Of a DNA stretch of 64,000 bases, positions 19,712-28,429 are shown one piece after another (position 1 is the stretch's first letter; the number at the start of each line of letters is the position of its first letter). The translations under genes and the position numbers were made by a program. Where the stretch lies: positions 310,001 through 374,000 of the forward strand of contig NZ_MTQO01000054.1 in NCBI RefSeq assembly GCF_001984155.1, read 5' to 3'. Below the pieces are notes generated by a model. It made no database searches, was not told the origin of the DNA, and was given only the letters and a program-made list of their open reading frames with translations. This stretch comes from Actinosynnema sp. ALI-1.44. Lineage in GTDB: Bacteria > Actinomycetota > Actinomycetes > Mycobacteriales > Pseudonocardiaceae.

Positions 19712-20320
19712 ATGGAATCACTGGGCCGCAGAAAATTCCTTACCAGTGCCGTCCTCGGCAGCGCGACAGCTGTCGTCGGCGCGACCGCGCTGGGCTCCCT
19801 CGCGCCGGAAACGGCGTTCGCCCAGGAAGACAACTGGATGCTGGAGCCGGACGCCATCGACCCGGACTTCGCCGAGGGCCGGATCACCGGGATCAAGGGC
19901 ACCATGCTGATGGTCACCGGGTCGGACCGCACCTTCCACCGCATCCTGCTCACGAGCGGGACCAGCGTCTGGAAACTGCGCAACACCACGTTCGACGAAG
20001 CCGAAGTGGGCGACGGCCTGTACGCGCGCGGCGCGCGGATGCCGGACGGCGTCCTGGCGGCGGACGCGGTCTGGCTCAACATCGTCAACCTCCAGACGCA
20101 CATCGTCGCGATCAACCGTGACGTGCTGCACCTCGACCACCACGGCCACCGGATCGTCGGGCACGTCGTGACCGGCACGACAGCGGCGGTGTACAACGGC
20201 ACCCCGGCGATCAGCGACCTGTCCCTGTTGCAGGTCGGCAAACACGCGCAGGTCATCGGCGCGTGGCGGCCGGACACCAATGAGGTCGACATCGCGACCG
20301 TCTACGCTGCGGCGGCGTGA
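19712..20320 (+). CDS. Tat-exported protein with DUF5666-like beta repeats
   Basis: The 202-aa protein begins with a twin-arginine signal (GRRKFLTS at residues 5-12, hydrophobic stretch, cleavage likely after ETAFA). The mature part has two similar all-beta units (GRITGIKGTMLMVTG ... and THIVAINRDVLHLDHHG ...), as in DUF5666-type barrels. The function is unknown. The ATG at 19712 has AGAGGGG upstream. It lies 14 bp after the cysteine-rich gene and overlaps the MauE-like gene by 4 bp. Confidence 0.75.
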   Translation: MESLGRRKFLTSAVLGSATAVVGATALGSLAPETAFAQEDNWMLEPDAIDPDFAEGRITGIKGTMLMVTGSDRTFHRILLTSGTSVWKLRNTTFDEAEVGDGLYARGARMPDGVLAADAVWLNIVNLQTHIVAINRDVLHLDHHGHRIVGHVVTGTTAAVYNGTPAISDLSLLQVGKHAQVIGAWRPDTNEVDIATVYAAAA

Positions 20321-21021
20321 TGGACGTTCTGGTCGCAGCCGTGCTGCTCTGGGCCGCCGTTTTCAAGCTGCGCGGCGGTGCGCAACGCTCGGCGCTCGCG
20401 AAGATCGTGGGCAAACACCGTGTGACAACAGTGTTCCGGATCATCGGCGGCGTGGAGGTCGCCCTGGCGGCCGGATTGCTGCTGGCGGGCCCGGTAGGCG
20501 CATGGGCGGCGTTCGCCTGGTTCCTCGGCCTGTTCGGGTATCTGCTGTGGGCGCGGGTCGCCGAGCCCGAGTCGTCCTGCGGTTGCTTGGCCGACAAGTA
20601 CGCGCCGGTCGGCGTGCGCGCGTTGGCCAGAGCCGCGGTGCTCGCGGCGATGGCCGTCACTGCCGAGCTCGTGCCGTGGTTCGCCGCCGTCCCCGGCGCG
20701 GTGGTGATCGTGCTGTTGTCGGCGGAGCTGGACGGCTACTGGCTGGTTCCGTTGCGGCGGTTGAAGGTTCGGCTGCAACACCCGCTCGGCAGTACCGAGT
20801 TCCACATCCCGGTGGCCTCGACTGTCCAGCAGTTGCACAAGAGCCAGGTGTACCAGTCGGCCTATCCGCTGTTGCGCTCGGACGTGCTGGACACATGGGA
20901 CGAAGGCGAGTGGCGGATTCTCACGTACTCCGCCGAACGGGACGGAGAACGGGCGACGGCTGTGTTCGCGGTTCCCCGTGAACGCTACGAGCCGGACTCG
21001 ATCCGCTTCGCCCTGACCTGA
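20317..21021 (+). CDS. MauE/DoxX-like membrane protein with CxC motif
   Basis: The 234-aa protein has four N-terminal membrane helices (residues about 1-140) and a soluble C-terminal domain. A Cys pair in PESSCGCLADKY follows helix three, as in MauE-family proteins. In methylotrophs MauE is needed to mature the disulphide-rich light chain of methylamine dehydrogenase. The cotranscribed 15-Cys protein suggests an analogous disulphide-forming role here, which is inference. No methylamine dehydrogenase subunits are nearby. Confidence 0.75.
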   Translation: MMDVLVAAVLLWAAVFKLRGGAQRSALAKIVGKHRVTTVFRIIGGVEVALAAGLLLAGPVGAWAAFAWFLGLFGYLLWARVAEPESSCGCLADKYAPVGVRALARAAVLAAMAVTAELVPWFAAVPGAVVIVLLSAELDGYWLVPLRRLKVRLQHPLGSTEFHIPVASTVQQLHKSQVYQSAYPLLRSDVLDTWDEGEWRILTYSAERDGERATAVFAVPRERYEPDSIRFALT

Positions 21022-21024
21022 AAA

Positions 21025-21072
21025 CCCTCGTGAGTGTCTGGCCGGTTCCAACCGGCCAGACACTCACGAGGG
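21025..21072. terminator. 23-bp perfect hairpin, bidirectional terminator
   Basis: A 23-bp perfect inverted repeat (21025-21047 and 21050-21072) has a 2-nt spacer. AAAA stands on the left and TCTTA on the right. It sits between the stops of the convergent MauE-like and DUF1996 genes. It is among the strongest structured elements in the window. Confidence 0.9.
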
Positions 21073-21080
21073 GTCTTACG

Positions 21081-22544
21081 TCATTCGCTGCACCGCTTGC
21101 CCGAGTTGATGCAGTTGACCAGGCGGAACATGATGCACTCGGACATCACGTTGGCGAAGTCGTTGTGGTCGGACGCCGGGTTGTTCTTCTCCTGGGCGAA
21201 GGAGTCGAGGGTGAACTGGCGCTTGAGCTGGACATCCCTGGGGATGTTGTAGGTCAGGCTGATCCGCAGCTCGGGAACGGGGACGAACCCGCGCTTGCAG
21301 GTGCCGTTGGCCTCGCGGTGGACGATGTGGTCGCGGTGGTTGGCCGAGTCGATGTTCTTGCCGTCCCAGCAGCTGGGGAAGTCGTGGATCCGCATGATCT
21401 GCGAGCCCTGCGGGCAGATCGGGTACTTGTCGAGCAGCACCTTGTTCTCGAAGCCCGTGCAGGTCCAGACCTTGCGGGCGTTCTTCGGGCCGTTGGTGGA
21501 GGCCTTCGCGTCACCGGTCAGGATGCGCATGAACTTCGGCATGGCCTTGACCTTGGAGTTCGGGTTGCCCCGGAAGCTCAGCTCGGCCTTGACCGGGCGC
21601 TGGATCGTGCCCTTGTTGATGCCGATCTCGAGGTTCTGGTCGCCCGGCTTGTGCTGGTGCGTCCGGTCGGTGCCCTCGGTGTTGACCTCGTTGTTGCGGT
21701 CGCCGTTGTCGGTGACGCCGTCGTTGTTCGGCTGCTTGACGCCGCACTGGGCGAGCTGGCCGAGGTCCTTGCCCTGACCTTGCTGGCCAACCGCCTGCTT
21801 GATCTTCTCCAGCGACTGCTTGCGCTGCTCGGACAGCGGCGCGACCACTTCCTGGTCGGCGTTCTTCGCGCCGTCCAGCTTCTTCTCGGCCTCGTCGCGC
21901 TGGGCGTCGAGGTTCTTGAGCTCCTGCTCGATCACCGGGGCGGCCGCATCGGGGACGTCCTCGGGCAGTTCGCTGGCGACGTCCTTGCAGTCCACGCGGG
22001 GTTCGCGCTTCTCGACGGCGGCGTCCTGCTGGTCCTGCTGGTAGCGCTGCCAGTTGCCGTCGGATGCCCGTGTGCCGTTTTCCTGCGCCTGCCTGTCGTT
22101 GGTGTTGATGCGCACGACGGGCCAGAAATACGCGGACTTGTCGCCGTTCTTGCAGGTGGTTCCGCTCTTGGCGAGGCTCTTGTTGTTCGAGTCGGCGTTC
22201 GCGCTCAGGTTGCCGACGTAGTCGTGCAGGTGCTCGGCACCCATTTTGATACCGGGCTGTGCGATGAAGTTGTCGGCGTTGAAGTGGCCGTTCTCGTTTT
22301 TCCCGCAGTTGACGGTGAACGTGCCCTTCGACGCGTTGCGCTGGTTGCGCACCTGCTGGACGTTGGGCCGGACCGTGGTGATGTCCACGTACTGCGACCT
22401 GTTGGCCCCCGCCGCGCTGGCGTCGGGGTCGTTACCGGTAGTCGTGAGCACGACTATGCCGCCGACCGCTAGCGCGAGCCCTAATGCTCCGGTGGCGAAT
22501 TTCGTTCGGCGGGAGATGCGGTGCCGCCCAGTGCTGCGGGCCAT
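21081..22544 (-). CDS. Secreted DUF1996-domain protein
   Basis: The 487-aa protein has an N-terminal signal or anchor (residues 18-36). A DUF1996 domain follows, recognised by FTVNCGKNENGHFNADNFIAQPG and AEHLHDYVGN. A charged, coiled-coil-like insert (about 185-260, many K/E/Q) is followed by the rest of the domain (RGNPNSKVKAMPKFMRIL ... FPSCWDGKNIDSANHRDHI). The conserved His/Asp pattern suggests metal or polysaccharide binding, but family function is not established. The protein is probably extracellular or surface-anchored. It is monocistronic. Confidence 0.85.
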   Translation of the reverse strand: MARSTGRHRISRRTKFATGALGLALAVGGIVVLTTTGNDPDASAAGANRSQYVDITTVRPNVQQVRNQRNASKGTFTVNCGKNENGHFNADNFIAQPGIKMGAEHLHDYVGNLSANADSNNKSLAKSGTTCKNGDKSAYFWPVVRINTNDRQAQENGTRASDGNWQRYQQDQQDAAVEKREPRVDCKDVASELPEDVPDAAAPVIEQELKNLDAQRDEAEKKLDGAKNADQEVVAPLSEQRKQSLEKIKQAVGQQGQGKDLGQLAQCGVKQPNNDGVTDNGDRNNEVNTEGTDRTHQHKPGDQNLEIGINKGTIQRPVKAELSFRGNPNSKVKAMPKFMRILTGDAKASTNGPKNARKVWTCTGFENKVLLDKYPICPQGSQIMRIHDFPSCWDGKNIDSANHRDHIVHREANGTCKRGFVPVPELRISLTYNIPRDVQLKRQFTLDSFAQEKNNPASDHNDFANVMSECIMFRLVNCINSGKRCSE

Positions 22545-22741
22545 CGACTACTCACCTCGTTGTTTCATTGAAGAAAAGACTTGTTCGCCCGAATGTGGCC
22601 GCGTTCCAGCGCCGGAGCAGCTCGGGGGACTGCTACGAAATGGCCTGCGTGATCGGTGTCGGGCGAAAATTCGGGTCGGGGATTTTCCGTGTTCAGTGGG
22701 GGATACGGGTGCGTTGGGCGGAGCCGTTCAACCGTACTCGG

Positions 22742-22761
22742 TTCGTTATCGTTTCGTTATC
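22742..22761. repeat. Tandem TTCGTTATC repeat, 11 bp apart
   Basis: TTCGTTATC occurs at 22742-22750 and 22753-22761, just past the DMT transporter stop and about 200 bp upstream of the DUF1996 start. The core GTTATC is the same hexamer found four times around the MocR/DMT start codons at 23621-23692. It may be an additional binding site of that regulator. Confidence 0.5.
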
Positions 22762-22770
22762 CGAAAACCC

Positions 22771-23661
22771 TCAAGATCGGCTGCGTTGGGTCCAGACGAC
22801 GCAGGTCAGCACGGCGACGGCAGCCGCGACGGTCGTCCAGCCGACGGGTTCGTGCAACAGCAGCGCCGACCACGCCAGGGTGAGGATCGGCTGCGCGAGC
22901 TGGACCTGACCGACCTTCGCGACCCCGCCGCGTGCCAGCCCGGCGTACCACGCGAAGAACCCGAGGAACATCGAGATCACTGTCACGTACCCGAACCCGA
23001 ACCAGGACGAGCCGTCGGCCCCGTTGAAGTCCGCGGTCAGCAGCGCGACCGGGATCGTCACCGGCATCGACACCACAAGCGCCCAGCACACGGTCCTCGC
23101 GCCGCCGAGGTCGCGAGCCAGGGCGCCGCCCTCGGCGTAACCCAGGCCGCACAGCACGATGGCGATCAGCAGGAACAAGTCGGCCAGTTCCAAACCGCCC
23201 GACACGGCACCTGTCGTGGCGACGAACACCAGCACGGCGACGAACCCGATACCGCTGGCCAGCCAGAACCGTCGTCCGGGCCGTTCACCGGCGCGCACGA
23301 CGGCCCACACCGCAGTCGCCATCGGCAGTCCGGCGACCACCACGGCGCCGTGTGCGGCTGTCTGCGTGGTCAGCGCCAACGAGGTGAACAAGGGGAAGCC
23401 CACCACGATGCCGAGCGCGACGATCACCAGGCGCACGACCTGGTGTCGGGTCGGCCGTGGGGCGCGTACGAAAGCGAGGTAGGCGATCGCGAGCAGCGCG
23501 GCGACGGCGGCGCGGCCGAACGCGACGAACCACGGGTCGAGACCGGCGACGGCCAGGCGGGTGGCCGGTAGCGAGAAGCTGAACCCGAGGACGCCGAGTG
23601 CCCCCAGGGCGAGGCCGGGTGTTATCCGAGACGGCGCGATAACGTTACTCTCTACCTTCAT
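22771..23661 (-). CDS. EamA/DMT-superfamily transporter
   Basis: The 296-aa protein has ten predicted helices forming two EamA repeats. DMT transporters export amino acids or other metabolites. It is divergent from a MocR regulator, and the two start codons overlap in the sequence TCATGA. MocR-DMT pairs are common, with the regulator controlling the exporter. The substrate is unknown. Confidence 0.9.
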   Translation of the reverse strand: MKVESNVIAPSRITPGLALGALGVLGFSFSLPATRLAVAGLDPWFVAFGRAAVAALLAIAYLAFVRAPRPTRHQVVRLVIVALGIVVGFPLFTSLALTTQTAAHGAVVVAGLPMATAVWAVVRAGERPGRRFWLASGIGFVAVLVFVATTGAVSGGLELADLFLLIAIVLCGLGYAEGGALARDLGGARTVCWALVVSMPVTIPVALLTADFNGADGSSWFGFGYVTVISMFLGFFAWYAGLARGGVAKVGQVQLAQPILTLAWSALLLHEPVGWTTVAAAVAVLTCVVWTQRSRS

Positions 23662-23692
23662 GAATGAGGATAACGCAGCCGTCCGCGTTATC
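23621..23692. promoter_or_regulatory. Four GTTATC/GATAAC half-sites around overlapping divergent starts
   Basis: GTTATC 23621-23626, GATAAC 23638-23643, GATAAC 23669-23674 and GTTATC 23687-23692 flank the shared start region in near-mirror order. The spacers are 11, 25 and 12 bp. MocR regulators bind paired short sites between divergent genes. Here the sites fall inside both coding regions because there is no intergenic gap. Confidence 0.6.
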
Positions 23693-25084
23693 GACGACCT
23701 TCGGTCGTTCGTCCGCGCGGGTCAGCCTGGCGATCGTCTGCCGTCGGTGCGTGCGCTGATGGCCCGGCACCGGGCGTCCCCGGTCACCGTGCAGCAGGCG
23801 ATCCGCAAGGTGGCCGGCGAAGGACTGGTGGAGGTCCGCCCCGGGCGCGGAAGTTTCGTCGCCCCGCGGCCCGCTCCGGCTCGGTCGCCGGACCTCTCCT
23901 GGCAGTCGGTCGCGCTCAGCCCGGCCAGGCCCGGCGACGACCTCGTGGCCAGCCTCATCGCGGTGCCGCGACCGGAGGTGCTGCAACTGTCCAGCGGCTA
24001 CCTCGACCCGGCGCTGCAACCCGTCGAAGCGCTCGGCGCCGCACTGAGCCGCGCCGCACGGCGAACCGCCACGTGGGGCCGTGTGCCGCTGGAAGGCCGT
24101 GAGGAACTGCGGGCCTGGTTCGCGCGAGAGGCGGGCGGCGAGTTCCGCGCGGGCGACATGCTGGTCTGTCCCGGCGCGCAGGCGGCGTTGTCGGCGGTGT
24201 TCCGTGGCCTGACCGAACCGGGCGACACCGTGCTCCTCGAAGCGCCCACGTACCTCGGTGCCATCGCGGTCGCACGAGACGCGGGGCTCAAGGTCGTGCC
24301 CGTACCCACGGACGCCGACGGCGTACGGCCCGACCTGCTCGCCACGGCGTTCGACCGCACAGGCGCACGGTTGTTCTACTGCCAACCCCTGCACGCGAAC
24401 CCGCACGGCGCCGTGTTGTCCAAGGAACGACGGCCCGAGGTGTTCTCCATCGTGCACGCGGCGGGCGCGTTCCTCATCGAGGACGACTGGGCCCGCGGGT
24501 TCACCATCGACGGTGACGTCCCGCCAACACTGGCGTCCGAGGACGTCGACGGGCATGTCGTCTACGTCCGGTCGCTGACCAAGGTGGCCGCTCCCGGCCT
24601 GCGGGTGGCCGCGATCGGCGCACGGGGGCAGGCCGGGATCCGGCTGCGCACAGCGCGTTCACTCGACGACTTCTATGTTTCGGGACCACTGCAGGAAGCC
24701 ACTGTCGACTTTGTCACGTCTCCCGTGTGGCGCAGGCATTTGCGCACGTTGCAGGGCGCGTTGCGGTCCCGTCGCGACGCTTTGCTGAGCGCGGTGCACT
24801 CACACCTGCCGGATTTCCACGTGAGTACGCCGAGTGGCGGACTGCACGCCTGGGCGCGGCTGCCGGAAGGCATCGACGATATGGTGCTGACCAACGCGGC
24901 CGAGGCGCATGACGTTGTCGTTTTCCCCGGCAGGCCTTGGTTCGCGGCCGAGCCACCCGGCTCCTACGTGCGGCTGACGTTCGGTGGCGCGCCGGAACAC
25001 GCGCTGGCCGAAGGGATTCAGCGACTCGCCGAGGTCACAGCAGCCATCCGGAGAGCAACGCGGGTGACATCGCCAGCAGGGTGA
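23660..25084 (+). CDS. MocR-type (GntR-aminotransferase fusion) transcriptional regulator
   Basis: The protein of about 474 residues has an N-terminal GntR winged helix (DRLPSVRALMARHRASPVTVQQAIRKVAGEGLVEVRPGRGSFV). A fold-type I aminotransferase domain follows. The expected PLP-lysine is in VRSLTKVAAPGLRVA, and VIEDDWARGF supplies the pyridine-binding Asp region. MocR proteins use PLP or an amino-compound adduct as effector. The most upstream good start is ATG 23660, which overlaps the divergent transporter start. An extended frame beginning further upstream is not supported. The 3' end overlaps the convergent membrane-protein gene by 50 bp. Confidence 0.92.
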   Translation: MNEDNAAVRVIDDLRSFVRAGQPGDRLPSVRALMARHRASPVTVQQAIRKVAGEGLVEVRPGRGSFVAPRPAPARSPDLSWQSVALSPARPGDDLVASLIAVPRPEVLQLSSGYLDPALQPVEALGAALSRAARRTATWGRVPLEGREELRAWFAREAGGEFRAGDMLVCPGAQAALSAVFRGLTEPGDTVLLEAPTYLGAIAVARDAGLKVVPVPTDADGVRPDLLATAFDRTGARLFYCQPLHANPHGAVLSKERRPEVFSIVHAAGAFLIEDDWARGFTIDGDVPPTLASEDVDGHVVYVRSLTKVAAPGLRVAAIGARGQAGIRLRTARSLDDFYVSGPLQEATVDFVTSPVWRRHLRTLQGALRSRRDALLSAVHSHLPDFHVSTPSGGLHAWARLPEGIDDMVLTNAAEAHDVVVFPGRPWFAAEPPGSYVRLTFGGAPEHALAEGIQRLAEVTAAIRRATRVTSPAG

Positions 25085-25544
25085 ACCGCAGGCAGCGGCC
25101 CGCGAACCCGGCCGCGATGAACGTGCTCATCGGCATTTTCGCCAGCCCGGCGAGCACTGTCGTCGCCATGTACGGCGGCAGGCCGACGACCGCGCTGACC
25201 CCGTACGTGCCGGTCATCCAATGTGGATGCTTGTGGCACTTCTCGGTCAGCCGGTCCAGCCAGCCGCGTATCCGTTTTGTCCGTTGTTGCCATCGGAGGC
25301 GCCGATCGGTGAGCGGCTTGTCCTTGCGGTGCATGAACGACGGCAACCGCAGCGACCCGCGCGCGGCCAAGTAGTACAACAGCTTGCCGAGCACCTGGGC
25401 GCCCGCGACCACCGCGCCGAGAGCGAGACACGGGATCTCCGGCTCGCGCGCGATCAGCGCGAGGACGAAAACCTCCGTGCTGACCAGGGGGATCAGCGCA
25501 GAGCTGAACGCGACACCAGCCGCGATCAGCAGGCTTGCGAGCAA
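25035..25544 (-). CDS. Small DedA/YqaA-like (VTT) membrane protein
   Basis: The 169-aa protein has about four helices. The pattern is that of short SNARE-associated/VTT proteins of the YqaA type, with an E in STEVFVLALI, G-rich re-entrant segments and a central cytoplasmic loop rich in Arg/Lys. The family is linked to lipid scrambling or membrane homeostasis. Its stop lies 50 bp inside the MocR gene end. Confidence 0.7.
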   Translation of the reverse strand: MLASLLIAAGVAFSSALIPLVSTEVFVLALIAREPEIPCLALGAVVAGAQVLGKLLYYLAARGSLRLPSFMHRKDKPLTDRRLRWQQRTKRIRGWLDRLTEKCHKHPHWMTGTYGVSAVVGLPPYMATTVLAGLAKMPMSTFIAAGFAGRCLRFTLLAMSPALLSGWLL

Positions 25545-25639
25545 ATTCCCGGCCCCTTGCGTCAGAACCCCCGGTCAACGCCAGGGTAGCTCAGCCGGAT
25601 GTGCGCGAACCTCGTTCCCGAGGAGGATCCGAGCCCGCC

Positions 25640-26197
25640 TCAGGCCAGCGTCATGTCCAGGTCACCGGTCAGCCGGACCTCCCGGAGCGGTCGTCCGCCC
25701 GCGTCAAGGGTGCGGACCATACCGTCTCGCTGCCAGCCGGCCCGCTCGTAGAACGCGACGGAAACATCGTCGTGCTCCGGCACCCAGACGACACCGCGCG
25801 ACTTGCCCGCGGCCCGCAGTCCGGCGGCGGCCGTCGCGAGCAGTCGTCCGCCGTGCCCGCGCCTGCCCCAACGCGGCTCCACCAGCAGCGTCGCGATCAG
25901 GCCAACGGCCGCGGCGTCCTTGGGCAGCGAGCCGTCCGCGTCCGCGATCTCGGTGTCCGGCGCGGGCCCAGCGGCGCAGAAACCGACCGTCCACGTGCCT
26001 TCGGTGGCGACGTGGACCGTGGCGTCGCCCTGCTTGACGGTCGCCTGCCACACCTCGGCGATCTCGTCCTGGTCCAGCCCGGCGAGTACTTCCTCGGGCA
26101 ACAGGGAGGCGTACACGGCACGCCAGGTCTCCACCTGGATGCGGGCGATCTGGTCGACGTCGTCCGGTTCAGCGGTGTGCACCGCGGCCTCAGCCAT
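25640..26197 (-). CDS. GNAT-family N-acetyltransferase
   Basis: The protein of about 185 residues has the GNAT fold. The acetyl-CoA pyrophosphate loop is in VEPRWGRRGHGGRLLATAA, preceded by VGLIATLLV, and a C-terminal YERAGWQRDG follows. The substrate is unknown. The ATG at 26197 is preferred over an upstream TTG at 26206. Confidence 0.88.
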   Translation of the reverse strand: MAEAAVHTAEPDDVDQIARIQVETWRAVYASLLPEEVLAGLDQDEIAEVWQATVKQGDATVHVATEGTWTVGFCAAGPAPDTEIADADGSLPKDAAAVGLIATLLVEPRWGRRGHGGRLLATAAAGLRAAGKSRGVVWVPEHDDVSVAFYERAGWQRDGMVRTLDAGGRPLREVRLTGDLDMTLA

Positions 26198-26255
26198 GGT
26201 GCCCAAACCTAGTCAACGCAAAATTGTCGTAGGGCAGTGGCACTATGCGCTCACT

Positions 26256-27467
26256 ATGTTGACGATGACCGAGGCCGCGGCCAGGCGTACGGCGCTGGCC
26301 GCTCAGGGGTTCACCGATCCGCGCCCGACGACGACGCCGTCCCGCAGACATCTGCTGCGTGTGCTCTCCCGCGTGCAGTTGATCCAACTGGACTCGGTCA
26401 ACGTCGCGGTCCGTGCGCACTACATGCCCCTGTTCAGCAGGCTGGGCGCGTACCCCATGGATCTGGTCGACGACGCGGCCTGGTCCCACTCGGCCCGCAA
26501 GCCGCGCCTGCTCGTGGAGAAATGGGCGCACGAGGCCAGCCTGATCCCGGTGGAGGACTGGCCGCTGCTGCACCTGGGCAAACGCCCGGGCTGGTGGCGG
26601 CACTACGAGCAGGTCGTGAACCGGTCGCCGGGCCTGGTGCAGGAGGTTCTGGCGGCGGTGAAGGAACTCGGCCCGATCGGTGCGGGAGCACTGGAGCGGG
26701 AGATCCTCGGCGACGGGGCGAAGCGCCAGAAGGGCACCTGGTGGGACCGCTCGGACGTGAAGCACATCTGCGAGTACCTCTTCGGTCTCGGCGAACTCAC
26801 CACGGGAACCCGGCGGAGCTTCGAGCGCCGCTACGACCTGACCGAGCGAGTGGTGCCCCCGGAGGTGCTCAACCGCCAGGTCCCGCCGGACGAGGCGGCG
26901 CGAGAACTGGTCGAACGCTCGGCGCGGGCACTGGGAGTGGCGACCGAGCCGGAGCTGCGGGACTACTACCGCCTGGCCCCGGACGCGAACAGGGCGGCGG
27001 TCGCCTCCCTCGTGGCGGACGGCGTTCTGGAACCGGTGCACGTGGAGGGCTGGAGCCGCAAGGCCTACCGGCACGTCGACGCGAAAACCCCGCGCCAGGT
27101 GCGGGGAAGGGCGCTGCTGTGCCCCTTCGACCCGCTGATCTGGGAACGGGACCGAACGGAACGGATCTTCGGCTTCAGGTACCGGATCGAGATCTACGTC
27201 CCTGAGCCGAAACGCGAGTACGGCTACTACGTCTTCCCGTTCCTGCTCGACGGGGAACTGGTCGCCCGCGTCGACCTGAAGGCGGACCGGACGGCGGGAG
27301 TCCTGCGCGTACAGGGAGCATTCACCGAATCCGGTGTGGACAAGGCGCGAGTCTTACCCGAACTGGCGGGAGAGTTGCGGTTGATGGCCGAGTGGCTCGG
27401 GCTGTCCGGTGTGGCCGTCGGGCGACGCGGGGACGTCGCGGGCCCGTTGGCCAAGCTGGTGAAGTAG
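26256..27467 (+). CDS. AlkZ/YcaQ-like winged-helix DNA glycosylase
   Basis: The 403-aa protein belongs to the HTH_42/winged-helix DNA-binding family. It carries the Q-x-D catalytic motif QLD at residues 44-46 in LIQLDSVNVAVRAHYMPLFSRLG. This places it in the YcaQ-like (YQL) branch rather than the QxQ AlkZ branch tied to antibiotic clusters. YcaQ and AlkZ remove alkylated bases and unhook interstrand cross-links. No biosynthetic cluster for a DNA-alkylating product is visible here. The family call is firm; the exact lesion is unknown. Confidence 0.85.
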   Translation: MLTMTEAAARRTALAAQGFTDPRPTTTPSRRHLLRVLSRVQLIQLDSVNVAVRAHYMPLFSRLGAYPMDLVDDAAWSHSARKPRLLVEKWAHEASLIPVEDWPLLHLGKRPGWWRHYEQVVNRSPGLVQEVLAAVKELGPIGAGALEREILGDGAKRQKGTWWDRSDVKHICEYLFGLGELTTGTRRSFERRYDLTERVVPPEVLNRQVPPDEAARELVERSARALGVATEPELRDYYRLAPDANRAAVASLVADGVLEPVHVEGWSRKAYRHVDAKTPRQVRGRALLCPFDPLIWERDRTERIFGFRYRIEIYVPEPKREYGYYVFPFLLDGELVARVDLKADRTAGVLRVQGAFTESGVDKARVLPELAGELRLMAEWLGLSGVAVGRRGDVAGPLAKLVK

Positions 27468-27493
27468 CCCGAACGGGGGGATGCGGGAGGGGC

Positions 27494-27524
27494 AGGGCTT
27501 TCGTTGTGCCACAACGAAAGCCCT
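27494..27524. terminator. 15-bp inverted repeat between convergent genes
   Basis: A 15-bp inverted repeat (27494-27508 and 27510-27524) has a single-base spacer. It lies between the stop of the glycosylase gene and the stop of the opposing DUF4097 gene. It likely terminates both transcripts. Confidence 0.8.
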
Positions 27525-27559
27525 CTCGCCCCCTCGGTCTTGTCCGCCACCGGCTGGTG

Positions 27560-28429
27560 TCAGCCGTCGAAAGCAGCGCTGACAACGGCGCTGCCCGAAC
27601 GAGTCCGCCCCCGAACCCGAAGCGAAACGTCCCCCTCGGCAGGAGGAGAGTTCCGCAACTCCACCTCGCTGCGCGCCTGACCGGTGTCGGAAACGAGATC
27701 GACTTCGGCCCGAGTCCCCTGGCGAACTCCCACCCGGATCTCCCCCGACCCGGTGTTGAGCTCGATCTTCCCCGTGGCGGCATCGGCGACGGTCAGATCA
27801 CCGGAACCAGTGCGAGCGGTGACGTCGGTGGACACAGCACCGAGCCACACATCCCCGGACCCGGTGATCAAGGCGGCCGAAGTCCCGCCGACCGAGGAAA
27901 CCTCGACATCCCCGCTGCTGGTCCGCGCCTGCAGACCACCCAGCATCGGACCCAACCGGACAGCGCCAGCGCCGGTGATCACGGTCGCGGCCCCGTCGGC
28001 ACGATCCACCTTCACCTCGCCCGACCCGGTCCGGATCGACAACCGCCCGGCGGCCCCGGTGACCAGCACGTCCCCGGACCCGCTGCGCACGTCGACATTC
28101 GACCCGGACGGCGCCCGCACGGTCACCCCCAGCGGCACGTTGCGCATCCAGTCCGGCGTCCGCACGACGACCCGGTTGTCGGACTGCTCGACGTGCGTCT
28201 GCTCGATCGCCCGGTCACCGGAGATCTGGTTGCCCGACGAGAACAGGTTCACCAGTTGGGCGAGGCCTTCGGCCCACGGGGCGGCGGCGTCCGGGCGGTG
28301 GCGGACGCGCACGCTCACCCCGGGCTCGTCGGTCAGCAACAGGTCGACCGCACCGGAGGTGATGACCACCTCGATGTCCTGCGGTCCTTCGGCTTCGAAG
28401 TTCTGCTCGCGCACTCGGTCGTCGGTCAT
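27560..28429 (-). CDS. DUF4097-family beta-repeat protein
   Basis: The 289-aa protein consists of repeated 20-24-residue beta units with the recurring core (R)TGSGDV/GSGEV (for example VRSGSGDVLVTG, IRTGSGEVKV, ALITGSGDVWL). This forms a right-handed beta-helix-like solenoid typical of DUF4097/DUF2807. No signal peptide is present, unlike many homologues. It is translationally coupled (4-bp overlap) to the upstream RHH gene and shares its operator array. The function is unknown, and such proteins often accompany sensory or repressor genes. Confidence 0.85.
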   Translation of the reverse strand: MTDDRVREQNFEAEGPQDIEVVITSGAVDLLLTDEPGVSVRVRHRPDAAAPWAEGLAQLVNLFSSGNQISGDRAIEQTHVEQSDNRVVVRTPDWMRNVPLGVTVRAPSGSNVDVRSGSGDVLVTGAAGRLSIRTGSGEVKVDRADGAATVITGAGAVRLGPMLGGLQARTSSGDVEVSSVGGTSAALITGSGDVWLGAVSTDVTARTGSGDLTVADAATGKIELNTGSGEIRVGVRQGTRAEVDLVSDTGQARSEVELRNSPPAEGDVSLRVRGRTRSGSAVVSAAFDG

